This document shows, piece by piece, positions 1 to 5,734 of a DNA stretch of 10,290 bases. The position numbers and the translations under genes were made by a program. Source of the stretch: Gammaproteobacteria bacterium (GTDB taxonomy: Bacteria; Pseudomonadota; Gammaproteobacteria; Arenicellales; DRJH01); assembly GCA_011052285.1 (NCBI GenBank), contig DRJH01000236.1, positions 1 to 10,290 on the forward strand. Direction: 5' to 3'. Under the pieces are notes generated by a model, which was given only the letters and a program-made list of their open reading frames with translations, was not told the DNA's origin and searched no databases. Position 1 is the first letter of the stretch; every line of letters begins with the position of its first letter.

Positions 1-151
1 AATAGAAGTCGTAGCGAGGGGAAGCGGATTTGAGGTCGATTTTTTCATGATTTGAGGAGAATGCTGGTTGTATTTAACGAGAATCAGGGAGAAATTGGAC
101 CAAATTCTGCTTATTCGCAGTAGGTTCTCTATTCTTCTTTGACAGCCTCCT
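1..151 (+). repeat. Dispersed intergenic repeat, copy A (cut by window start)
   Basis: This is the distal part of a repeat family also found at 1999-2128 (minus strand) and 5559-5730 (plus strand). Positions 8-35 align without gaps to 5632-5659 with 20 of 28 bases identical. Positions 59-83 (GAAT, then TGGTTGTATTTAA) match 5679 onward. Unlike copy C, copy A keeps a downstream segment with an imperfect dyad, AGAAATTGG-A-CCAAATTCT, at 90-108. It may end near GACAGCCTCCT at 141-151. No open frame of note spans it. The part containing the CCATCCATGG core would lie left of the window or be lost. The right boundary is an estimate. From 152 to 260 I see no clear promoter, ribosome-binding site or RNA gene. 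Confidence 0.65.
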
Positions 152-260
152 GGTACCGCCGCCCGCTTGGCTGCATCACAATTACGCACCAATGTAGGGT
201 CGACATCTATAGCGTTGCAGGATACCATCTTTACCCTTCTCCAGTCATTTATTCATACCT

Positions 261-1457
261 ATGACTGCAATCGAGGCACGTATTGACAAGCTAACTTCAG
301 CGGTTATCTTATTGCCCGCGCAGGAGACCATACAAATTGCTGGCGCGGGTCCAGCAGGGCTGGTGGCGGCTATTACCTTGGCGCGAGCGGGCCGATCGGT
401 TGTTGTGCATGAGGCAAAAGCCGAGGTTGGGCATCGTTTTCAGGGTGATTTACAAGGCCTGGAGAATTGGTCAACCCAACAGGATGTATTGGCGGTGATG
501 CGCGAACAGGGGATTACCACAGAATTTGATAAAATTCCAAGCATCAGCGGGACGGCTTTTGATGCTTGGGGTAAGGCCTATGAAATTAAAAGCCCGGAAC
601 CTTTATTCTACACCGTTGAACGAGGTCCGGGGCCAGGGACGCTGGATACCACTTTGTTACATCAGGCCCAGGAATTGGGTGTTGAAGTACGTTTCAACAG
701 TCGTCTGCGGAAGATTGAGGGCGCAGGAATACTGGCCGCAGGCCCCCAGGCAGCGGATGCGATCGCAGTAGGCTTCCATTTTGAAACCGATATGGAAAAT
801 GGCTTTTGGGCGATTTGTGATAATAATCTGGCTCCAAAAGGCTATGCTTATCTACTTACCATGAATGGGATTGGCACGGTCAAGAGCTGCATGTTTACCG
901 ATTTTACGCGACAACGTGTTTATGTGCAGCGCACCATCGAGGCTTTTGAAAAACTGGTCGGGCTGCGCATGCACAACCCGCACCCGCATAGCGGTATTGG
1001 TAATTTTCGTATTCCCAAGAGCGCAATACATGGGCGACATCCGATAGTGGGTGAGCAAGCTGGTCTTCAGGATACTTTGTGGGGCTTTGGCATGCGTTAT
1101 GCGATGACCTCGGGGGTTCTGGCCGCACAATGTTTACTGAATGGTCAAGACTACGATCGACAATGGCGTATTGTTCTGGGCAAACAACTGTTGGCATCGG
1201 TAGTGAATCGGATCTTTTACGGGCACGTCCCCAATAGAGGGTATCGCTGGTTTTTACAATATACGACACAGCGCGGTGACGCACGTGGATTTTTACACAA
1301 GCTCTATAAACAGTCTCCCTTCAAACGGCTGATGCTACCCTGGCTAAACCGATATTATAAAAGTCAGTATCAAGAGCTGAATTGTCCGGATGAAGCGTGT
1401 ATGTGTGTGCAATGTCGATGTGGGAGGCCTCCTAGGAGCCATGCGATAAGTCCGTAA
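261..1457 (+). CDS. FAD-dependent oxidoreductase, geranylgeranyl-reductase-like, with Cys-rich C-terminus
   Basis: The 398-residue protein opens with a Rossmann dinucleotide-binding fold. IQIAGAGPAGLVAA spans about residues 25-38, with GAGPAG at 28-33, and an acidic residue (E51) ends the second strand (VVVHEAKAEVG). A second FAD-contact region is visible at about 264-285 (VGEQAGLQDTLWGFGMRYAM), resembling the GD-AG-...-GGGI-YA-SG region of geranylgeranyl reductase and related flavoproteins, although the usual GD is GE here. The C-terminus carries five cysteines, C375, C380, C382, C385 and C387 (CPDEACMCVQCRCG), which could hold a metal or Fe-S centre; that is inference. There is no signal peptide. 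The substrate is unknown; reduction of an isoprenoid or similar unsaturated lipid is one family-level possibility. No strong ribosome-binding site precedes the ATG, and about 24 residues lie ahead of the first strand, so the true start could be further in. The gene stands alone downstream of repeat copy A. Confidence 0.82.
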   Translation: MTAIEARIDKLTSAVILLPAQETIQIAGAGPAGLVAAITLARAGRSVVVHEAKAEVGHRFQGDLQGLENWSTQQDVLAVMREQGITTEFDKIPSISGTAFDAWGKAYEIKSPEPLFYTVERGPGPGTLDTTLLHQAQELGVEVRFNSRLRKIEGAGILAAGPQAADAIAVGFHFETDMENGFWAICDNNLAPKGYAYLLTMNGIGTVKSCMFTDFTRQRVYVQRTIEAFEKLVGLRMHNPHPHSGIGNFRIPKSAIHGRHPIVGEQAGLQDTLWGFGMRYAMTSGVLAAQCLLNGQDYDRQWRIVLGKQLLASVVNRIFYGHVPNRGYRWFLQYTTQRGDARGFLHKLYKQSPFKRLMLPWLNRYYKSQYQELNCPDEACMCVQCRCGRPPRSHAISP

Positions 1458-1517
1458 CAAACGCTGGTTGGACGCACGTACATCCGCAGGTTATGGTACA
1501 AGCTGGCTCTTTCACCA

Positions 1518-1547
1518 TCGACTGTCCTACAGCGATCATGCCATAAT
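1518..1547 (+). promoter_or_regulatory. Weak candidate promoter for the STAS-like gene
   Basis: TCGACT at 1518-1523 (4 of 6 with the sigma-70 -35 consensus) and CATAAT at 1542-1547 (5 of 6 with the -10) are separated by 18 bases, about 70 bases ahead of the ATG at 1620. The rest of the 1458-1619 gap holds an inverted repeat, CTGTGG at 1553-1558 with CCACAG at 1579-1584, with no T-run after it. Chance matches of this quality are common. Confidence 0.25.
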
Positions 1548-1619
1548 GAGAGCTGTGGGTACTATAGCTACAGCTCAACCACAGACTATCCTATTCCGGT
1601 AATTAGCGAAGGTGCTGCC

Positions 1620-1964
1620 ATGATCACAATTGAACACCAGGATACACTGCTGCGGGTAACGGTATTTGGCGAACTCACCCTGGAAGATTTTGGGCGTTTT
1701 GAGCGAGCGGTCGATCGTGAACTGGACCGAGGGACTGGTATTAACCTACTACTGGATTTGAATTCCATGAGTGGTTTTACTGTTGATGTCGCATGGGAAG
1801 AGGTGCAGTTTAATCACAAGCATGTCGGTGATTACCAAAAAATAGCCATTATCACCTCTGATCAATGGTTGGCCTGGACCAGTTGGCTCGCCGGGGTTTT
1901 TATCAGGGCAGATGTACAGCAGTTCCCGGATGCGGCCAGTGCCCGGTTCTGGTTGCAGGAGTAG
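1620..1964 (+). CDS. SpoIIAA-like (STAS/SEC14-type) single-domain protein
   Basis: The 114-residue soluble protein has the alternating strand-helix pattern of the SpoIIAA-like family (Pfam type STAS/SpoIIAA-like). It has an initial strand (LLRVTVFGELT, about 10-20), a helix (LEDFGRFERAVDREL, 21-35), a hydrophobic strand with an acidic end (INLLLDLNSMSGF, 41-53), a helix around 57-68, then KIAIITSDQWLAW at about 74-86. The last helix (ASARFWLQE) closes the fold at the usual family length. Family members are small cytoplasmic proteins proposed to bind lipids or act as regulators; no specific role is established and no catalytic residues are evident. AAGG lies a few bases before the ATG. It is flanked by its own intergenic spaces and converges with rpiA, so it is probably monocistronic. 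The family assignment is fairly sure; the function is not. Confidence 0.8.
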   Translation: MITIEHQDTLLRVTVFGELTLEDFGRFERAVDRELDRGTGINLLLDLNSMSGFTVDVAWEEVQFNHKHVGDYQKIAIITSDQWLAWTSWLAGVFIRADVQQFPDAASARFWLQE

Positions 1965-1998
1965 CGACCCATTCTTGCCAATTATCAACAGGCGTTGC

Positions 1999-2128
1999 TG
2001 GGATGTGGCGTTATTAATAATCCGCCTATCCTCGCAACGGGCGCCATGGATGGCGGAAGTGGCGATTTTGCAGGAGCAACGAACCGGGTCCCGGCTCCTA
2101 TTCCCGGACAGCCCCTCAGATGCCCGTC
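1999..2128 (-). repeat. Dispersed intergenic repeat, copy B
   Basis: Read on the minus strand, this stretch aligns with copy C (5559-5730). The 12-mer TCCGGGAATAGG (2108 down to 2097) is identical to 5579-5590, and CCATCCATGGCG (2053 down to 2042) is identical to 5620-5631. It continues with GCGAGG then GCGGATT, matching copy A around positions 14-30. Relative to C, copy B has about 14 extra bases between the two shared blocks (around GCTCCTGCAAAATC). CGCCAT-GG-ATGGCG at 2042-2055 is an inverted repeat that can fold as a 5-bp stem with a four-base loop. It fills the gap between the convergent STAS-like and rpiA genes, with its head about 10 bases from the rpiA stop. The lower boundary is uncertain. 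Confidence 0.75.
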
Positions 2129-2138
2129 CAACACGGTT

Positions 2139-2795
2139 TTAGCGGATCAGGTCGACACCAGTTTTGGTTCCAAGCAGGAGTACTGTGGCAGGGCGTTGAG
2201 CAAAAATACCGACAGTAACCACCCCGGGGATTTGGTTGATTTCACCTTCCAGAACCGCCGGCTCAAGGATAGAAAGGCCTTTGATATCGAGAATAATATT
2301 GCCGTTGTCGGTCGTGAAGTCACGGCGCAATATCGGCTGACCTCCCAAACCGGCCAAACGACGTGCTACCAGGCTCTGGGCCATGGGGATTACTTCAACA
2401 GGAAGTGGAAATTGCCCCAGTACATCCACCAGTTTACTTCGATCGGCGATGCAGATAAATTTATTGCTGGCCGCAGCGACAATCTTTTCCCTGGTCAGTG
2501 CCCCACCCCCACCTTTGATTAAATGCAGGTGCCGTGTCGCCTCATCGGCTCCATCGACATAAACGGGCAAGTCTCCGGTATCATTCAAGTTCAGCACCGT
2601 AATGCCTGATGAACGCAGGCGCTCAGCAGAATCTTCAGAACTTGCCACCGCACCGTCAATTTTTCCCTTGATCCTGACCAGTGCATTAATGAAGTGATTC
2701 GCGGTCGAACCTGTGCCGACACCGACCACATCCCCATTGTCAATATAATCCAGTGCGGCCTCTGCAGCGGCTTTCTTCATTTCATCATTGGTCAT
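2139..2795 (-). CDS. rpiA: Ribose-5-phosphate isomerase A
   Basis: RpiA interconverts ribose 5-phosphate and ribulose 5-phosphate in the cytoplasmic non-oxidative pentose phosphate pathway, supplying ribose for nucleotides. The 218-residue protein has the normal family length and every signature: GVGTGST at residues 25-31 (phosphate/substrate loop), YVDGADE at 79-85 with the catalytic-site aspartates D81 and D84, and KGGGGALTREK at 94-104 with K94 and the proposed general base E103. These residue numbers coincide with those of the well-studied E. coli enzyme. GGAG lies about 11 bases ahead of the ATG on the minus strand. The gene is transcribed divergently from ilvA across 94 bp, a neighbourhood also seen in pseudomonads. 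Its stop is about 10 bases from repeat copy B, and no hairpin with a T-run was seen between them. Confidence 0.98.
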   Translation of the reverse strand: MTNDEMKKAAAEAALDYIDNGDVVGVGTGSTANHFINALVRIKGKIDGAVASSEDSAERLRSSGITVLNLNDTGDLPVYVDGADEATRHLHLIKGGGGALTREKIVAAASNKFICIADRSKLVDVLGQFPLPVEVIPMAQSLVARRLAGLGGQPILRRDFTTDNGNIILDIKGLSILEPAVLEGEINQIPGVVTVGIFAQRPATVLLLGTKTGVDLIR

Positions 2796-2850
2796 TAGCT
2801 GTATACTCCCGTTGCAGTTTCGTGACTGTAATAATCACTGACGAGGGGCC

Positions 2851-2879
2851 ATTCTACCCCGTCTTCGGATACAACCCAA
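2851..2879 (-). promoter_or_regulatory. Candidate sigma-70 promoter for rpiA
   Basis: On the minus strand, TTGGGT (2879-2874) and TAGAAT (2856-2851) are separated by exactly 17 bases, about 55 bases ahead of the rpiA ATG. The -10 matches the consensus at 5 of 6 positions; the -35 keeps TTG but is otherwise weak. The site lies in the 94-bp rpiA/ilvA divergent gap. I could not pick a comparable promoter for ilvA. Confidence 0.4.
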
Positions 2880-2889
2880 GCGCAACCCC

Positions 2890-4401
2890 ATGCCGAAAAA
2901 TTATCTGCAACGTATTCTTACGGCTCGTGTCTATGATGTTGCCGTTGAGACTCCATTGGAATGTGCTAGCAGCCTTTCGCGGCGCCTGCACAATACACTG
3001 TGGCTGAAGCGTGAAGATCAACAGCCTGTGTTTTCTTTCAAGAATCGTGGGGCCTACAACAAAATGGTCCAGCTATCGGCCACTGCGCTCAAGCAAGGTG
3101 TGATTGCGGCCTCTGCTGGAAATCATGCCCAGGGTGTCGCGCTGGCCGCAGCCAAACTAGGCTGTACCGCGACCATTGTGATGCCTGCAACAACTCCGGA
3201 TATCAAGGTTAATGCCGTACGCAATTTGCAGGCACAAGTGGTTTTGGCCGGGAATACTTATGACGAAGCCTCTGCCCACGCAAAACAATTGGCCGAACAG
3301 CAGCACTTAAGCTATATCCACCCCTATGATGATCCTGATGTGATTGTTGGTCAGGGGACCATCGGTATGGAGTTACTCAAGCAGCACCCCGGGCCACTAC
3401 ATGCCGTTTTTGTTCCGGTTGGTGGGGGTGGTTTGATTGCCGGAATGGCCACCTATATCAAGCAGGTACGGCCAGATGTGCTGATGATTGGTGTGGAACC
3501 TGAACATGCCGCTTCGATGACGCGTTCACTGGAAAAAAAGCGCCGTATTACCCTGCGTGAGGTTGGGCTCTTTGCGGATGGGGTGGCGGTAAAAAAAGTT
3601 GGTCGGGAAACTTTTCGACTAGCCCGCAAATATGTCGATGGCATGATCACGGTTAGCAATGACGAAATCTGTGCTGCCATCAAAGATGCTTTTGAGGATA
3701 CCCGTACCATCCTTGAACCTGCAGGGGCCTTGTCGATTGCCGGTGCCAAGAAATACGTAGCGGAACATCTGATCAAACAACAGCATCTGGTTGCTGTGAC
3801 CTCCGGTGCGAATATGAATTTTGACCGACTGCGACATGTCTCGGAACGGACTGAAACCGGTGAGCGTCGTGAAGCCATACTGGCGGTTACGATTCCGGAG
3901 AGACCCGGTAGTTTTCGCAACTTCTGCTCCTTGATAGGCAAGCATAATATCAGTGAATTCAATTATCGTTATGCGGATAGCAAAATCGCCCATGTCTATG
4001 CCGGCATTCAGGTCAGAAATGACACCGAAATTGATGAACTCAAAGCTCGTCTTAGCAACCAGGGTTATGCGTTGATTGATCTGACCGATAATGAAACGGC
4101 AAAACTTCACATCCGCCACTTGGTGGGCGGGCACGCTCCGCAAGTTACGAATGAGCAGATCGTCCGCTTTCAACTACCGGAAAGACCCGGAGCCCTGTTG
4201 CACTTGCTGTCTTGTATGGGAAAATCCTGGAATATATCACTGTTCCATTATCGTAATCATGGCACCGATTTTGGTCGCGTGCTGGCTGGAATTCAGGTTC
4301 CGCCGGGTGATCGCCCGGCATTTAATGAATTCCTGAAAAATATGGGATATCCTTACCATGACGAAACGGAAAATCCGGTCTGTAAGCTTTTTTTAAGCTA
4401 G
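2890..4401 (+). CDS. ilvA: Threonine ammonia-lyase (threonine deaminase), biosynthetic
   Basis: This PLP enzyme deaminates L-threonine to 2-oxobutanoate, the first committed step of isoleucine synthesis. The 503-residue length fits the biosynthetic, feedback-regulated form rather than the short catabolic TdcB form. The catalytic half holds the Schiff-base lysine K51 in FSFKNRGAYNK, the SAGNHAQG loop at 75-82, and the glycine-rich PLP-phosphate loop GGGGL at 178-182. The regulatory half carries two ACT-like repeats, at about 328-400 and 424-495, each opening with a PERPG motif (336-340 and 430-434); in the family these bind isoleucine (inhibitor) and valine (activator). The N-terminus (ILTARVYDVAVETPL) begins where related enzymes do, which supports the ATG at 2890 despite the lack of a visible ribosome-binding site. 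It is followed after 11 bp by a small ORF and then a phosphopantetheinyl transferase, so it probably heads an operon. Confidence 0.98.
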   Translation: MPKNYLQRILTARVYDVAVETPLECASSLSRRLHNTLWLKREDQQPVFSFKNRGAYNKMVQLSATALKQGVIAASAGNHAQGVALAAAKLGCTATIVMPATTPDIKVNAVRNLQAQVVLAGNTYDEASAHAKQLAEQQHLSYIHPYDDPDVIVGQGTIGMELLKQHPGPLHAVFVPVGGGGLIAGMATYIKQVRPDVLMIGVEPEHAASMTRSLEKKRRITLREVGLFADGVAVKKVGRETFRLARKYVDGMITVSNDEICAAIKDAFEDTRTILEPAGALSIAGAKKYVAEHLIKQQHLVAVTSGANMNFDRLRHVSERTETGERREAILAVTIPERPGSFRNFCSLIGKHNISEFNYRYADSKIAHVYAGIQVRNDTEIDELKARLSNQGYALIDLTDNETAKLHIRHLVGGHAPQVTNEQIVRFQLPERPGALLHLLSCMGKSWNISLFHYRNHGTDFGRVLAGIQVPPGDRPAFNEFLKNMGYPYHDETENPVCKLFLS

Positions 4402-4412
4402 TGGAATAGGGT

Positions 4413-4634
4413 ATGACGAACAAAAAATCTAATCGATTTGTCTGTCTATACAATGTGCCTGGTGAAGGGCTTGTTGCCGAATTAAAGATAGCAGGGGAAA
4501 CCCTGCTGTTCAGTCGACAGGGATTGCAGTATAGGTTGCTGAACTGTCGGCAGGCAGGAGACGACAGTAGCGCAGAAGAACAGGCGCTGGAACGTATGAA
4601 CGCACTGGGTGAGCCTCGGCTCAGTCGGCACTAA
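4413..4634 (+). CDS. Small protein of unknown function between ilvA and the PPTase
   Basis: I do not recognise this 73-residue protein. It is soluble, with no signal peptide or membrane segment. The first half looks like a short beta-rich fold (RFVCLYNVPGEGLVAELKI, then ETLLFSRQGLQYRLLNC), and the second half is charged and probably helical (SAEEQALERMNAL). It has two cysteines (C11, C45) and no metal or catalytic motif. The start is 11 bp after the ilvA stop with a weak GGA at 4403-4405, and the stop is 17 bp before the next gene, so translation within the ilvA transcript is likely. The tight packing and the absence of a competing frame are the main support. It could also be a poorly conserved or spurious ORF. 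Confidence 0.55.
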   Translation: MTNKKSNRFVCLYNVPGEGLVAELKIAGETLLFSRQGLQYRLLNCRQAGDDSSAEEQALERMNALGEPRLSRH

Positions 4635-4651
4635 AGCATGCTCTAGAGCCT

Positions 4652-5437
4652 ATGGACGGGTTGCAGTTTTATCGATTATCAAAACTCCAGGAACTGCAAC
4701 TTTTCAGTTGTGCCGACATGCCCGCCCGACAGCCCCCCCAAGTGGGTCATTTGCATCTGTGGGCAGTTGATCTGGATCATACACACCATACCGCCATTGA
4801 GAAAAATTACTACCAATGGTTGAGTGCCCGGGAACAACTACGGCTCAATCGTTATCACAGCGGAGTTGTACACAATCGTCATGCCGCAATAATGCTTGCC
4901 TTGCGCGCCATTTTGAGTCATTACCTCGACTGCCCTTTGAATGCCTTTGATTATCAGTACGGCAGCCACGGTAAACCCGCTGTCGCTGGGTATTTTGGAA
5001 AGGTTGGAGTTTCTTTTAACAGCACCGATAGTCGCAATCTGGCGTTGATCGCTGTCACCGCAGGTGCCGAGTTAGGTGTTGACCTGGAGTATCTTGACCG
5101 TCGCTTACACAGCATGCATTTGCTTAAGCGAATTTGTGGTGCCATGGAGGGCACGCAACTACAACAGGGCACATCCACGAGTAAACGGCTACTGCAGTGT
5201 TGGACCCGTAAAGAAGCCTGGGGCAAGGCGTTGGGTGTGGGGATCCGTTATCCTCTACCCTCGATACCGATCTGTTTGGGGCTTTCGTGGCCTAACTGTC
5301 GTATTTATAGTAGTTGTGGTGTCTGGCAACTTTTGACTCTGCAACCCGAGCAACCCTGGTTGGCAAGCGTAGTCGTAGCAGGAGTCATCAACCATATCCA
5401 GTATCGGTTATGGCACATGAGTCAGGCAGGAATTTAA
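4652..5437 (+). CDS. 4'-phosphopantetheinyl transferase, Sfp type
   Basis: Enzymes of this family move the phosphopantetheine arm of coenzyme A onto a serine of acyl- or peptidyl-carrier proteins. The 261-residue length fits the two-lobed Sfp/Gsp class, not the short AcpS class. Visible signatures are a basic R-x-N-R-Y segment and LALRAIL helix at about 64-88, GSHGKPA at 104-110, GVDLEYLDR at 142-150 with the Mg2+ ligand pair D144/E146, and WTRKEAWGKALG at 184-195 with the third acidic ligand E188. The CoA-phosphate motif, normally F-N-x-S-H-S, reads FNSTDS at 122-127, so the usual histidine is an aspartate; activity may be altered. No carrier-protein, polyketide or non-ribosomal peptide gene is in the window, so the target is unknown. 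The ATG at 4652 lacks a clear ribosome-binding site; M23 is a possible later start. It is probably co-transcribed with ilvA and the 73-residue ORF. Confidence 0.88.
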   Translation: MDGLQFYRLSKLQELQLFSCADMPARQPPQVGHLHLWAVDLDHTHHTAIEKNYYQWLSAREQLRLNRYHSGVVHNRHAAIMLALRAILSHYLDCPLNAFDYQYGSHGKPAVAGYFGKVGVSFNSTDSRNLALIAVTAGAELGVDLEYLDRRLHSMHLLKRICGAMEGTQLQQGTSTSKRLLQCWTRKEAWGKALGVGIRYPLPSIPICLGLSWPNCRIYSSCGVWQLLTLQPEQPWLASVVVAGVINHIQYRLWHMSQAGI

Positions 5438-5558
5438 AGAGGCTTATCCAGATGGTAACGCGGATGATAGACTCGTTTCGCTGTGCAAACTCTCTGCTAC
5501 GGCAGCGACTTGTTTTGCCGGATATATGGTACGATCGGTACTCAATGAGGGTAGTAGT

Positions 5559-5730
5559 CCGATAGATTTAGGAGGGTATCCGGGAATAGGGGCCGACCGG
5601 TTTGTTTCCGCTACTTGCACCATCCATGGCGGTCGCTGTGAGGAAAAGCTGCTTTGGGGCAACATATCATGGTGGGGCGAATATTGGTTGTATTTGTTGT
5701 ATTTAATGAGAACAGACCTTCTATAGCCTA
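5559..5730 (+). repeat. Dispersed intergenic repeat, copy C
   Basis: This is the most complete copy in the window, joining the head seen in copy B (TCCGGGAATAGG at 5579-5590, CCATCCATGGCG at 5620-5631) to the tail seen in copy A (GTCG at 5632, TCATG at 5667-5671, GAATATTGGTTGTATTT from 5679). Compared with A it lacks about 30 bases after AATGAGAACAG, including A's dyad at 90-108. It also carries a private 9-bp tandem duplication, TTGTATTTG then TTGTATTTA, at 5688-5705, where A has a single unit (68-76). The right end lies within about 5 bases of the next ATG at 5735, so the repeat forms the leader of that gene. The remaining gap, 5438-5558, holds no gene, and I saw no convincing terminator in it. 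Confidence 0.75.
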
Positions 5731-5734
5731 AGCC

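Noticed and set aside
139..144. TTGACA at 139-144 as a -35 element for the flavoprotein gene
   Set aside because: No acceptable -10 hexamer lies 16-18 bases downstream; that stretch is GC-rich.
1553..1584. CTGTGG/CCACAG inverted repeat as a terminator or operator
   Set aside because: Six pairs around a 20-base loop with no T-run, so it is not distinguishable from chance.
1995..2522. 175-codon plus-strand frame across copy B and the rpiA 3' half
   Set aside because: It is antisense to a certain rpiA gene, and its protein has no recognisable fold. The start lies inside the repeat.
3453..4173. Long minus-strand frames opposite ilvA (3453-3962 and 3619-4173)
   Set aside because: These are mirror frames of a well-supported ilvA and have no motifs.
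4385..4399. AGCTT-TTTTT-AAGCT inverted repeat at the end of ilvA as a terminator
   Set aside because: The stem is only five AT-rich pairs, lies inside the coding sequence, and has no T-run after it. The next gene starts 14 bases later.
5444..5665. 73-codon minus-strand frame over copy C, with a peptide resembling one readable across copy B (QR-x-PWM-x-x-VA)
   Set aside because: The resemblance follows from the shared repeat DNA. In copy B the similar peptides fall in different frames because of indels, so protein coding is not being conserved.
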